A stretch of DNA of 64,000 nt, taken from positions 556,055-620,054 of the forward strand of contig QXEO01001027.1 in assembly GCA_007115705.1 (NCBI GenBank). Direction: 5' to 3'. How positions within the stretch are numbered: position 1 is the first letter of the stretch; the number at the start of each line of letters is the position of its first letter. Both the position numbers and the translations under genes were made by a program. Shown in pieces: positions 1 through 10,489 of this stretch. Source of the stretch: Dactylis glomerata. Taxonomy: Eukaryota > Streptophyta > Magnoliopsida > Poales > Poaceae. Under the pieces are notes generated by a model that saw nothing but the letters and a program-made list of their open reading frames with translations, did no database searches and was not told where the DNA came from.

Positions 1-2
1 CT

Positions 3-1886
3 TTTCTTTATCAGATGATGCAACTGAAAGGTTTTGGTGACACTTTTTGTGACTGGGTAATGAAAGTGGTCAAAGGAGGAAGAGTGGCGATTAGAGTCAA
101 CAGTGATATTGGACCATACTTCCCTACTTTTGCTGGTGTTAGGCAAGGGGATCCTTTATCTCCACTACTGTTTGATGTAGTGGGAGATGGGCTTGCTTTG
201 CTAATGAAGAAAGGACAAGTGGAGGGATTGGTTAAAGGGCTGGTTCCTCATCTGATTGATGGAGGTATTTCTATCCTTCAGTATGCAGATGATACAATTC
301 TTTTGTTGAAAGATGATTTAGAAAATGCTAGGAATGTTAAGTATATACTATGCCTTTTTGAGCAAATCTCAGGCCTTAAGATCAATTTTCACAAAAGTGA
401 AATATTCTGTCTGGGGGATGCTAAAGAAAGGGCACAAAGATATAGTGAGATTTTTACCTGTCCTACTGCTGAGCTGCCCATGAAATACTTGGGAATGCCT
501 GTAGATGAGAAAAAACTTGCAGTTTCACAGTGGGTTCCAATTGAGGAACAGTTTGCTAAAAAGATTGCTGGCTGGAAAGGGAATATGTTATCAATAGGAG
601 ATAGAGTTACTCTGGTAAATGCTTGCTTGACTAGTATATGCCTTTATATGCTTTCCTTTCTGGAAGCTCCAAAAGGATTTATACATAGAGCAGATATTCA
701 CAGGAAAAGGATGGTCTGGCAGGAAATTGATGGTAGGAAGAGATATCACTTAGTTAATTGGCACACTGTGTGCTTACCCAAAGACTGTGGTGGTCTGGGT
801 GTGTTGGATCTAACTACAATGAATAAAAGCTTGCTGTGCAAATGGCTATGGAAGCTGGAGAATACAGAGGGAACCTGGCAAAAAATGCTAAGTAGGAAAT
901 ACTTGGCTAATCAAGTTTTGTCCCAGGCTAGAATGGGGCCTGGGTGCTCTCATTTTTGGCAGAGCCTGCTCTCTGTGAATGATATTTTTCAACAATTTAG
1001 TGAAAGGGTAATGTTTAATGGAGAGAAGACTCTTTTCTGGGAGGACAAATGGGTGAATAATGCACCACTGGCTGTTCAGTTTCCCAGACTGTATCAGTTA
1101 TCCTTTCAGAAAGGTTTCACTGTTAAAAATTTGAAGCAGCAGGGTTGGAGCATGATCCAATTTAGAAGAACTCTGTTGGGGGATACTTTGCAACAATGGC
1201 TTTCTTTGAAGAACATGGTGGATGAGATTCAGCTTTCTGAAGGTGTAGATAAGGTGAAGTGGAAGATTGGTACTTCTGGGCAATTCAGAGTCAAAGACTT
1301 GTATCTTCAAATGAGAGCTGAAGGGAGCTTCCCACAAAAATTCATGTGGAAAATTAAAATTCCCATGAAAGTTAGAATCTTCCTTTGGCTCATGTTAAAG
1401 ACTAGTGTGTTAACAAAAGACAATTTGCTGAGGAGAGGTTGGACTGGGGATTCACACTATCATTTCTGTAGTAAAAATGAAAGCATTGATCATCTCTTAT
1501 TCACTTGTGCCTTGGCCAAGTTGATATGGCAGGTGATTATGTGTGCTTTTCAACTTGTGAGACCTCCAGAAAGTACTTCAGATTTGTTTGGGATTTGGAT
1601 AAAATCCTTTCCCAAAGACCAGAGACATCTGGTTATGTGTGGAGCGTCAGCTGTTTGCTGGGTGCTCTGGAAAACTAGAAATGATGTGTGCTTCAACAGA
1701 GCTACTGTTAGTGACCCGGCAAATGTGGTTTACAGGCTGTGTAATGTGCTTAATGGTTGGGCATTGTTGCAGAAAAATCAAGATCAAGGAAAGGTTGAGG
1801 AGGGCGTGCTGAAGCTTAAGATGGTGATTCGTGAAGCCTACGCCAATTCGCATGGGTGGGCGCCGATGGTGGCAAGAATCTGCTGA
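3..1886 (+). CDS. LINE ORF2 reverse transcriptase, C-terminal part
   Basis: The reading frame is open from the first complete codon at base 3, so the N-terminus (endonuclease and start of RT) is missing only because of the window edge. The first Met at base 15 is internal. Visible RT motifs are GVRQGDPLSPLLF near residue 40 and the catalytic YADD (LQYADDTILL) near residue 90, followed by the thumb region. Around residues 430-510 lies a zf-RVT-like segment (FMWKIKIPMKVRIFLW, then HFC and HLLFTC), typical of plant LINE ORF2 proteins. No stop or frameshift is seen in the 1.9 kb present, so this is a fairly young copy. The protein would reverse transcribe LINE RNA at the nicked target. Identification as a LINE RT is firm; the family is not assigned. 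Confidence 0.93.
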   Translation, partial: FLYQMMQLKGFGDTFCDWVMKVVKGGRVAIRVNSDIGPYFPTFAGVRQGDPLSPLLFDVVGDGLALLMKKGQVEGLVKGLVPHLIDGGISILQYADDTILLLKDDLENARNVKYILCLFEQISGLKINFHKSEIFCLGDAKERAQRYSEIFTCPTAELPMKYLGMPVDEKKLAVSQWVPIEEQFAKKIAGWKGNMLSIGDRVTLVNACLTSICLYMLSFLEAPKGFIHRADIHRKRMVWQEIDGRKRYHLVNWHTVCLPKDCGGLGVLDLTTMNKSLLCKWLWKLENTEGTWQKMLSRKYLANQVLSQARMGPGCSHFWQSLLSVNDIFQQFSERVMFNGEKTLFWEDKWVNNAPLAVQFPRLYQLSFQKGFTVKNLKQQGWSMIQFRRTLLGDTLQQWLSLKNMVDEIQLSEGVDKVKWKIGTSGQFRVKDLYLQMRAEGSFPQKFMWKIKIPMKVRIFLWLMLKTSVLTKDNLLRRGWTGDSHYHFCSKNESIDHLLFTCALAKLIWQVIMCAFQLVRPPESTSDLFGIWIKSFPKDQRHLVMCGASAVCWVLWKTRNDVCFNRATVSDPANVVYRLCNVLNGWALLQKNQDQGKVEEGVLKLKMVIREAYANSHGWAPMVARIC

Positions 1887-2140
1887 AAAGTTTGCTTGTG
1901 CATCTTCTTCTTTCTTCTTGTTCTGTTGCTGATCTGTAATGCCGAGGTGCTGTGGTTACGTTGAACTATGCTCTGGGGTGTGAGGTGCTCTGGACTTGGT
2001 GTGGTGCACCATCGAGTGTGCTCCCCTGAATGCTGTAGGTAGTTACCTAGGTTATCTGGGGAGTGTTCGATGTGCATTTTTCTTTGTAAAACTGTGGGCG
2101 GTTTCTTTACTGGAAATCGACGGGGGAGCCCGTTGGCTCC

Positions 2141-2156
2141 AAAAAAAAAAAAAAAA
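2141..2156 (+). repeat. Poly(A) tail of the LINE
   Basis: An uninterrupted run of 16 A residues follows the ORF2 3' UTR and marks the LINE/host junction. Confidence 0.85.
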
Positions 2157-2194
2157 TCAAAGACAGATTACAAGCGCAACCCCGCACGGGGTCA

Positions 2195-3450
2195 GAGATC
2201 AAGAACCTGGCGAAGGAGAAGCTGCCAAAGATGGTGTACGAGTATTACGCCTCGGACGCAGAGGATCAGCGGACGCTCAGAGAGAACAGGGAGGCCTTCT
2301 CCAGAATCCTGTAAGCTACGTATACTCCAAACTTCCATAGTACCAGGTTTCAGGCTTTCAGTTGTATCAATCTGGTAGTGTGAACTGTACACTTTGCTTT
2401 ATTTAGCATCAGCAACTTAAAAACCCAGGAACAGAAATGCAGTAGAGGAGTTTCAGGAATGAAGTTTTGTAAGGGGATGACGTTCTTTTTGGGGGTGTAG
2501 CGACAAGTGTCATGTTGTTTGAAAACTTTTTTGTTATTTTCAAAATCATTCGATAAGGGAGATGAATCCTTGTAGAACTTTTACACTCCACTGTTATGAT
2601 TACATGGTAGTCTTGACAGTTGATTAGTATGATAGAGTAGATGACAATGGTAGCTGAAGTGGAAAATTAACATTGAGTAGATGAGAGATCAGACAAGCTG
2701 TGCCATATGTCCTTTGGATGGTAAAAGTAGATGGCAATTTTGTCAGGAACTCTCATATAATATAAATGACATCAATATACTGCACGTGCACAAGTATCCA
2801 TCTAAGAAAAATATTATCAAAATTCAGATTCTCCGGATTTTGTCAAGTAGGGAGCATAGCATCTCACTGCAAATGATTTCAGGTTCCGGCCACGCGTGCT
2901 GATCGACGTGTGCCGTATCGACATGGCCCCAAATATCTTGCGTTTCGACGTCAGCCATGTCTATCATGATCGCCCCCTCAGCCATGCAGAAAATGTCTCA
3001 CCCTGAAGGTTAACTTAACTAGATTTGCAAGCGCCATCTCTTTCAGAGTTTGTAGATCAATGTTCTTATGGAGAAATTTGTCTGTTACAGGATAGCTTGC
3101 TACCGCAAGAGCAGCTGCATCTGCAGGAACCATATTGGTTTGGAAGACACAAGCATACGTGACATATTTGCTATTCTAATCAACAATCAGTGTTTTGATG
3201 CTATTTATCACACGTGTATTTTCATACATTGTCTTCATGGGCTACTTCTAGCGTTGAAGAGGTTAACTCTGTAGGACCGGGTATATATATTTCTTACAAC
3301 TTTATGTATGTCGCTTTGCAAATTTATAATGTGAGATCAATTGCTTCTTGTTCTTAACCTGTCCATCATGGATCCCTGTATTCATCATGGATCGTGCTCA
3401 TTGTCGACACCCAGAGGCTTGGTCGCAGGGAAGCTGATATCAAGAACAGG
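2195..3450 (+). pseudogene. (S)-2-hydroxy-acid (glycolate) oxidase-like pseudogene, 5' exons only
   Basis: Exon-like blocks match the N-terminal third of peroxisomal glycolate oxidase, the FMN enzyme of photorespiration. Exon 1 (2195-2310) encodes LAKEKLPKMVYEYYAS and ENREAFSRIL and ends at a GT donor. Exon 2 (2883-3008) resumes in the matching phase with FRPRVLIDV, then carries a one-base insertion near 2958 that shifts the frame before IMIAPSAMQKMSHPE. Exon 3 (3091-3137) gives TARAAASAGTI with small indels. Exon 4 (3226-3280) gives TLSSWATSSVEEV and GPG, but the acceptor before it is not AG. A last block (about 3403-3447) gives RLGRREADIKNR. The RFFQLY segment before that block and the whole C-terminal two thirds were not found. 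Frameshift, lost splice site and missing exons make this a relic; the retained introns show it is not a processed copy. Identification rests on recalled family sequence. Confidence 0.8.
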
Positions 3451-4058
3451 CCCAACATATGTGCGTTTCTGGAAAAGAAGCAGTGCTCCAGTTCAGTATC
3501 TAGACCAAACCTTTGCAGCTACCAGAACTGAGTTATGGTGGACGAATTGTGTTTTCAGGTACTACCAATTCTTACCCTTATACGTAATGATCTCCTCAAG
3601 AACGAAATTTACATACTTTACCAATATGCTTACTCGAGCTTTTATATTTAAGAACCACAACTCTCTTCAATAACTGATATTCTGTAATGATCCATGTCAA
3701 CTAAATTAAGGTAAGGGCACAAGATTATGTTGCAGAGGAGATTAGCAGTGGTCACAAATGAAAAACCTTTAGTCAGATCGAACAATCTCAATAGCAAAAT
3801 ATTTTACTGAATTTAACTGTGTAATTAAAATATTTTACCGCTGAGCCTTCAGAAATGTAGTGCTGTTACCACTGAAGGAGCAAAAGCCTTTGCAAAATAT
3901 TTAATTTGGTAAATTTGGACTTTGAGCGATGTCTGAATATCTTCTTCAAATATGAGTACTGAAGTAAATGGAGCGCTTGGGGTGATCCACGTGTTCCCGT
4001 CACATTGACCTGCTTGTAGGATGGCTGGCTACACCGCACTGATAAAGTGAAGAGCGTA
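3451..4058. other. Unassigned intergenic stretch
   Basis: I see no convincing coding region, terminal repeat or tandem array. It lies between the glycolate oxidase relic and the hAT-like element and may be decayed gene flank. Confidence 0.5.
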
Positions 4059-4430
4059 GCCATTGTCATGGGCGGACGCAGCGCCCCTATCACCCGGCGC
4101 TCGCCCGGGCTTCACGTCCGTGCGCTTCCTGCGAGAGATGGATTTCAGCCAGGAAAAGCAGATCGAGCGTGGGCAAAAACTGTTGCTGTGAGAAGTCCAA
4201 TAAAGGCCGCGTCGATTGGCGTACCTGACCGTCTGCTTTGATGACTTTGGCCCATTTATGTGTTCGATCGTTTCCGTCACGCTCCGGAGTAGGTTGGTGC
4301 TTTATTCCAGATATCCATAGGAAACTGATTCGTTTATGCAAGAGTTGTACAACTGATACATGAAAATGTACTCGAGAACATTTAGAACTTATTTAATGCT
4401 ATAGCGCGCTTCAAGTTCGTGTGATTGTAA

Positions 4431-4875
4431 ACTGGTTTTGTTTACACGCTTCACGCCCATCTAATTTTTCGTAAACTAAATAAAATTTGGGGATTAATAA
4501 AAGGTTCGCACATTTAGATAATGTTCACAAATTTGAAAAAAAATTAATGTATTTAGAAATCTTCAGGAATTTTTAAAAATGTTCAGGGACTTAAAAAATG
4601 TTTAAGGACTTTTAAAAATGTTTATGAATTTGTTCACGGGTCAAAAAAAATGTTCGTAAGAGAAGAAAATATGTTTGTCTAATTAAAAAAGGTTCGCATG
4701 ATTGTCGAGTTCAAAAAATGTTTGTAAGAGAGGAAAGTGTTCGTCCAATTCATAAATTGTTCGCCTGATTGGACAACTTTATTTATGAGTTCATGCCGCA
4801 TAAAATGTTGATGAGTTCAAAAAAATGTTCGTAAGACAGGAAAATGTTCGTCCAATTAAAAAAATCTTTGCATGA
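4431..4875. repeat. Degenerate AT-rich repeats with TGTTCG core
   Basis: A loose unit of TGTTCGTAAGAGAGGAAAA, then TTCGTCCAATT, then TTCGCATGATTG recurs at about 4651, 4719 and 4826, with more decayed copies before. It is non-coding and lies just left of the GC-rich block inside the hAT-like element. Confidence 0.65.
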
Positions 4876-4949
4876 TTGAGAAAATTTGTTCACCGGTTCA
4901 ACAAAAGAAGTTCACAAGGCTATAAAAGAATGTTGGAAAAAGATACTGT

Positions 4950-6060
4950 AAGGCGCCGCACGGTCCTGCTCGTGGTGCGGCGGTGCGTCGCGATTCGCGA
5001 AAAGTATCGCGGTGCATTGCACAACCTTATCCACACTCTCTCTTATCCCGTCACCTACTCCTGGCCATTCATTCCCTCTGAAACCACCAAACTTGTGCAG
5101 TGTGACCTGCCGCCGGCGACACAAGGAGGCAGCGCCTCGCAGGGAGGACTCCGTCGGCCGCCGCCGGCGAGCGGGAGGAGGCGGCGCCACGTTGGGAGGG
5201 CTCCTCTGGCCACCGCTGGAGAGCGCGAGGAGGCGGCGCCTCAGAGGGAGGGCCTTCCGCCGGCCGTAGCTGGCGAGCGCGAGGAGGCGGCGCCTCGCAG
5301 GAGGGCTCCGCCGGCCGCAGCTGGCGAGCTCGAGGAGGCGGCGTCTCGCAGGGAGGGCTCCGCCGGCCGCCGCTGGCGAGCGTGAGGATGCGGCGCCTCG
5401 CAGGGAGGGCTCCACTAGGCCACCGCCGGCGAGCGCGCGGAGGCAAGGAGAGCTCGGCCAGGCTGCCGCCGTCGAGCTCGAGGAGGAGCCTGCCATCCCT
5501 AGCGCGAGGAGGCACAACGCAGGAAGGGCCCCGCTGCCGCCGACGAGCTCGAGAAGGAGGACCCTAACCCTAACGCGAGGAGGAGGCGCGACATGGGGAG
5601 GGCTCCACCAGGCCCTCTTCGACGAGGCGAGGAGGATGCTTCCGTCCCTCGCGCGGGGACGTCACAGCCGGCCGCGCAGCGGGTAGGCTGCCGTCGGCGA
5701 GCACCGCCGCCGTCGGGTCGGGGAGGAGGCTATCTCCGTCGAGCTTGAGGAGGCTGCTCCCGTTCAGCGCGAGAAGATCTTCGATGGCAAGTACATGGAG
5801 GCGTGTGCGTGGTGTGTGGGCAGCCATGAGTGAGACTCAGGTGGCGCATAGGATGGAGCTGCCATGGCGGCGCGGGCGCTGATGCGGGAGCATGCACGGC
5901 GACGCCGGCGCGGATGCTGGGAGGGCCACATCTACGCGCATGCCCACCTTCGCCACCATTTGATGAGGTTGCAGGGGTGTCAGCCTGTCGCGATGCCGCG
6001 CTCCCCCCATTGGGGCTAACCGGATCCATGACGAGGCTCAGCAAGCCTCGTCAGTGAGGT
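4950..6060. repeat. GC-rich block with ~51-52-bp minisatellite (5110-5440)
   Basis: From about 5110 to 5440 a unit of about 51-52 bp, around GAGGAGGCGGCGCCTCGCAG and GGCTCCGCCGGCCGC, is repeated some six times with point changes and small indels. Because the unit is close to 17 codons and lacks stops, several frames on both strands stay open (for example 4876-5385 + and 4912-5517 -), but none has domain-like features and I do not call them genes. More divergent Arg/Ala-rich sequence continues to about 6060. The sharp GC change against AT-rich flanks suggests a captured and expanded gene fragment inside the transposon. Confidence 0.7.
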
Positions 6061-6184
6061 CGCCGTCCTCCTCTCCGGCTACAGGTTCAACCCCCCAGCT
6101 TCCACATCTTGTCTCTGTATCTCGCGTCTCTGCGGATGGTATAGGCGGGATAACACTAAGATCAAGCCTCACTGTACCTGAAAT

Positions 6185-6765
6185 TTGTAGCTGCTGCTAT
6201 ACCATTTTTGGTTTTTGTTCAATCTGACACATGGATTGCTTGGGGTGAAAATATTCTGGTAGTTGGGTGATTTTTTTGGTAATTGTTGTGTTGAAACCTG
6301 ATAGTTATTAGTAAGAAAATTGGTTTAATATATAACCTGATAGTCTTGCATTGTAACTGGCAATTGAGTCTAAATAATCTGGTAATCGTGTAAAAAAATC
6401 CGGTAAGTACCAAGTAGTTATTGGTAAGATAATTGGTTTGATGTACAACCTGATAGTTTGCATAGTAGTAATCTGTTAATTGAGTATAAATAATCTGATA
6501 ATTTGTGTCTAAAAAATCCGGTGATTGTGTATAAATAATCTGGTAATAGTGAAAACTTGGTAGTTGTTCTCTAAATGATCCTATAATTTGTATTACTAAA
6601 ACGTGGTTATTATCTATAAATAATCAGATAGTTATATAGTGAAAACGTGGTATTGTTTGTGAGTAATCTGGTAGTTGTTAATAATCTGAAAATTGTTAGA
6701 AAAAATTTGGTAATTATTTCAAAGAATATGGTAGTTGCCTCTCAGTAATCTGATAGTTTGTACAT
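6185..6765. repeat. Degenerate repeats around AATCTGGTAGTTG
   Basis: About 580 bp built from variants of AATCTGGTAATTGT, AAAATCCGGTAA and GAAAACTTGGTAGTTG at roughly 25-40 bp spacing. Non-coding. With the 4431-4875 repeats it brackets the GC-rich block. Confidence 0.6.
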
Positions 6766-7035
6766 TTTTGTAGATGGATGCATCATCAAGTTGGTGATGC
6801 ACTTCAGCAAAGATGAATATCAGGTGGTTGTTTTTCTAAACAATTCAGGATTTGTTGTGTTAAAGTATGTCCGAAACAATCTTGTAAGTGCACCTATATA
6901 ATTTGAGATGTGTCAAACAGTGAATAGTTGTGATTTCTGTGAAAGTGATACGAATATCAATATTTGTACTGCAAATTACGTCAGGAGCTGCTTTTGTGTT
7001 ATATACAAGTAAAAATTCATCGGTTGTCTCTGTCG

Positions 7036-7130
7036 TGGGGTACTTTGCTACAAGGAGTCAATGCATGCCGTGGGGTACTTTGCTACAGAAAGTCACTGCA
7101 TGCCATGAGGTACTTTACTAGTTTGCTACT
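7036..7130. repeat. Three ~40-bp direct repeats
   Basis: A unit starting GTGGGGTACTTTGCTACA and ending near GCATGCC appears twice, followed by a third decayed copy starting ATGAGGTACTTTACTAG. It lies between the AT-rich repeats and the solo LTR; function unknown. Confidence 0.65.
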
Positions 7131-7462
7131 GGGAGTTACTGCCCGCAAGGACAAAAAGTTGGGCCTCGGGGCGCGCTAAAACAGAAAAGCTGGGCCGCCG
7201 CACGGGAACGTATATATGCGGCGCCGCCGGGTAGCAGCGTCCAAGAATGTTAGCAAGTTCAAAAAACATTCACATAGTTCAAAAGAATGCTAGCGAGTTT
7301 AAAAACTGCTAGCCCCGTCGTCTCTGTCTCCGGTGAGATCGTCAAAGCTTCGTCTTCCTCATGTCCGATGACCGGGAGAAGGAGATCAAGGAGGTGGAGC
7401 GCTTTGCTACGTAAGGTTAAGGCGACGACGACTGGGACCCCAGGAAAAACGGTCAGGCCCAG

Positions 7463-9086
7463 TGATACGTCTCAAACGTATCTATAATTTTTGATGCTCC
7501 ATGCTTTGTTTTACACCATTTGCCCATTGTTTCGTTACACTTAGTGGTACTTTTATACATTTTTCAGAACTAACCTATTAACGAAGTGCCACAGTGCCAG
7601 TTTCCTGTTTTCTGCTGTTTTTGTGTTTCAGAAGTGATACACAGGAAATATTCTCGGAATTGGACGAAACAAGTTCCTGAAGTCATATTTCATCGGGGAG
7701 CTCCCAAACATCCGAAGACCTGACGGAGGGGGACCACGTGGCCCCCACACACAGGGGCGGCGCGGCCTGGCCCCTGGCCGCGCCACCCCCTTGTGAGGCC
7801 GCGTGGCTCCACCTCTGACAGCCCCCCTTCGCCTACATATACCCCCTGACGAGAAAAACCTAAAGGCCCGATCAGTTTTCCAGAATACATCGCGATCCGC
7901 CGCTGCCGTCGACCCGAAGATCGGGAGGGTTCAGAAGCTCTTCCCGGCACCCTGCCGGAGAGGGGAATTGCCACCGGGGGTCTTCTTCATCGCCATGCTT
8001 GCCTCCGGAGCGATAAGTGAGTAGTCTACCTTGGACTATGGGTCCATAGCAGTAGCTAGATGGTTGTCTTCTCCACCATGTGTTTCATGTTTAGATCTCA
8101 TGAGCTGCCCTACATGATTGAGATCACCGTTATGTAATACTATGATGTTGGTTTGTTGGGATCCGATGAATATTGGTGTTTATGATTAAGTTGTTGTACT
8201 GAATTATATCTTTTGTTATCTCTATGTTGTTTATGATCTTGCATGCTCTCCGTTGTTAGTAGCTATCTTGGCCGAGTAGTTGCTAGTGACTCCAAGAGGG
8301 GGTATTTATGCTCGATAGTGGGTTCATGCCTCTATTTCACCTGGGGGAGTGACAGAAACCTCTAAGGTGGTAGATGTGCTGTTGCTACTAGGGAGAAAAC
8401 AACATTCATATGCTTAAGGGCATATGCTTTGTTTACATTACACACTTTGCTTAATGCAATTATCTGTTGTTCGCAACTTAATACTTTTGGGGTGTTCGGA
8501 TGATATCCCCGAGGGTGGATTATTAGTCATAGATGCAGTTGGATGGCGGTCTATGTATTTTGTTGTAATGCCCAGAGTAAATCTCATAGTGATCTTCTTG
8601 ACATATCACGTTATCTTTATTCTATCAATTGCCCAACTGTAATTTGTTTACCCAGCATGTTATTTTATCTATGGAGAGACACCACTAGTGAACTGTGGAC
8701 CCCGGTCCTATTTTAATCATATTGCAATCACCTGTTTACTTTTCCCGCACTGTTTACTTTACTAGCATTTTACTACTGTTTTCCACTCGATACACTCATA
8801 ACCTTTGTTTCAAGCAAACCGGTGAGATTGACAACCTCATCGCAAGTTGGGGACAAAGTATTTGTCTGTGTGTGTGCAGGTTCCACAAACACCTTCAGTC
8901 GTCACCGTCTCTCTTCTCCTGTTCGATATACCTTGGTTTCTTAACTGAGGGAAAACTAGCCGCTACACTCATCATACCTTCCTCTTGGGGTTCCCAACGG
9001 GCTGGTCATCACCACGCACAAGGACATACTGCTCCCACGTCAACTAAACGCCACAGCTCTTTTCTGGCGCCATCACACGAGTAGCA
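7463..9086 (+). mobile_element. Solo LTR of a Ty3/Gypsy-type retrotransposon
   Basis: A 1624-bp sequence starts TGATACGTCTCAAACG and ends GAGTAGCA (TG...CA) and is flanked by identical 5-bp duplications CCCAG at 7458-7462 and 9087-9091. No internal domain or second LTR is present, so it is a solo LTR left by LTR-LTR recombination. The TGATACGTCTC start and the GTAGCA end resemble the Athila-lineage LTRs common in Triticeae (Sabrina/WHAM type); that name is from memory. Short ORFs inside are not genes. Confidence 0.9.
7832..7843 (+). promoter_or_regulatory. TATA-like box of the solo LTR
   Basis: CCTACATATACC lies about 370 bp into the LTR, after a GC-rich stretch and before a leader-like sequence, the normal place for an LTR promoter. 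It could start transcription into 9 kb and beyond; nothing coding lies directly downstream. Confidence 0.4.
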
Positions 9087-10388
9087 CCCAGCCACATCTC
9101 GCAGCGGCAAGCGCCAATCACAACAAGGCAAAAATTCGGGCTTGAGTTCAACAGGTAGAGGACAAATAGGTAAGTCTTTACTTTCTTTCATCATTTTTTG
9201 TTCAATTTTGGCTTTCAATCTAATTGAGGACCATGAAAGCTTTTGGTTAAATTGCATTTGTTTAGTAGGGAGAGGACAAATATTATGAAATGCATATGAG
9301 CGTTTGAATCATGTTGTGAACGTGTAATGTATTATAAATCATGTTTCCGCACTAAAATTATTGTAAAAACCTATATTTGCTCCATGTGATGCTTATATTT
9401 GTTCGAGAAAAATTTTAGTTGCCTTACGGCACGCCTAGGCTTCAATAAATTCCTGGGTCCGCCTCTGGCCGTTGTGTGCCTTGCATGTATAGGTGGTCAG
9501 TGGGCAGCACTGCTAGACGCAAAACGGCTGAAATGCGGTTGTGTTTTGATGTTTATTTTTCTTGGATTGGTTCATTTGGTGTAGTGTCGAGAACCGAGAT
9601 GCTCAGTGTGCTCCCTATCTCTTTGCCACGCACGATGCTCCATCGTCTAGCGCTTGCCGGTTTCTTGCGTGAACGTGTTGCCATCCACTGGTGGAAAAAA
9701 GGCCTTCAATCCCGGTTTGTAAAGCCCATTAGTCCCGGTTGTAGCAACCGGGACTAACAAAGCGGGACTAAAGGCTCCAGCCTTTAGTCCCGGTTGCTTA
9801 CGAACCGTGACCAATGGTCCTCCACATGGCCCGGGGCATGTGCTGCGGCTGGAGGACCTTTGCTCCCGGTTCGTAACACGGACCGGGACTATTGGTCCAT
9901 TCGAAATAAAAATGTATTTTATGTTTTGGAATTTCTATATTTTATTTATTTCTCTATTATCTAATCATCTCTATTCTCATATCAAATTAGATACTTATGG
10001 CTCTCACTCCATATCTCAAATTACAAATACTTGTGGTCCTCACTTCCCGGTCGGTCACCCATCCTCACACTGCTCCACCTTAGCACGCTTAACTTCTCCA
10101 TTCCTTCCCTACTAGCTTTCAAGACTGCGCTCGCGACTTCTTGATAATGGTATGGTACCAATTCTATTAACCTATACAGTTCGGTAATATATAATATTAC
10201 TTTTTAAAATTCCAAATAAATTCACAAAATAAGAAATAATGATTAAGAATAATAAGCACCAATGAATTTCAAATAATCTTTATGTATAATTTAAAAATTA
10301 ATTTTTAATAATTAAAATATTCAAAAAAGCCAAAATACTTTAAAAATCACGAATTCAAAAATTAATAGACTTTGTTAACCGAAACAAA

Positions 10389-10487
10389 GGGAGTACATTT
10401 TTCCAAACATACTCATCCAACATGGCTCAAAGGGGGAGTACATTTTCCAAGCAAGCTCATCCAACATTTTTCCATACATAATCATCC
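10389..10487. repeat. Two direct repeats downstream of the exonuclease ORF
   Basis: GGGAGTACATTTTTCCAAAC followed by CTCATCCAACAT occurs twice in tandem (about 10389 and 10434), just past the stop codon. It lies in the presumed 3' UTR. Confidence 0.6.
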
Positions 10488-10489
10488 AC

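Larger units (their letters stand above)
1..2156 (+). mobile_element. LINE (L1-type non-LTR retrotransposon), 3' portion
   Basis: The element runs in from beyond the left edge. It consists of the end of ORF2 (reverse transcriptase plus zinc-binding region), a 3' UTR of about 255 bp (1887-2140) and a 16-base poly(A) run at 2141-2156, the usual 3' signature of a LINE. The 5' half and the upstream target duplication lie outside the window, so the duplication cannot be tested. The tail ends about 40 bp before the first recognisable exon of a glycolate oxidase pseudogene, so the LINE seems to have landed at the 5' end of that gene. Confidence 0.9.
4067..9467. mobile_element. Probable non-autonomous hAT-type DNA transposon, composite
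   Basis: The left end reads CATGGGCGGACGCAG and the right end, reversed, CAGAGGCGGACCCAG. Both resemble the CAGRGGCGGA termini of plant hAT elements. The 8 bp outside are GCCATTGT (4059-4066) and GCCGTTGT (9468-9475), 7 of 8 identical, matching the 8-bp target duplication of this superfamily. No transposase is present. The inside holds degenerate AT-rich repeats, a GC-rich minisatellite, short direct repeats and a nested solo LTR; without the LTR the element is about 3.8 kb. The termini agree only over about 15 bp, so two different hAT ends cannot be excluded. Confidence 0.5.

Noticed and set aside
4876..5567. Several overlapping 60-200-codon ORFs on both strands
   Set aside because: They are produced by a stop-free GC-rich minisatellite; peptides are low-complexity Arg/Ala/Pro strings with no domain.
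7803..9257. Short ORFs between 7.8 and 9.3 kb
   Set aside because: They lie in, or run from, the solo LTR and have no retroelement or host protein motif.
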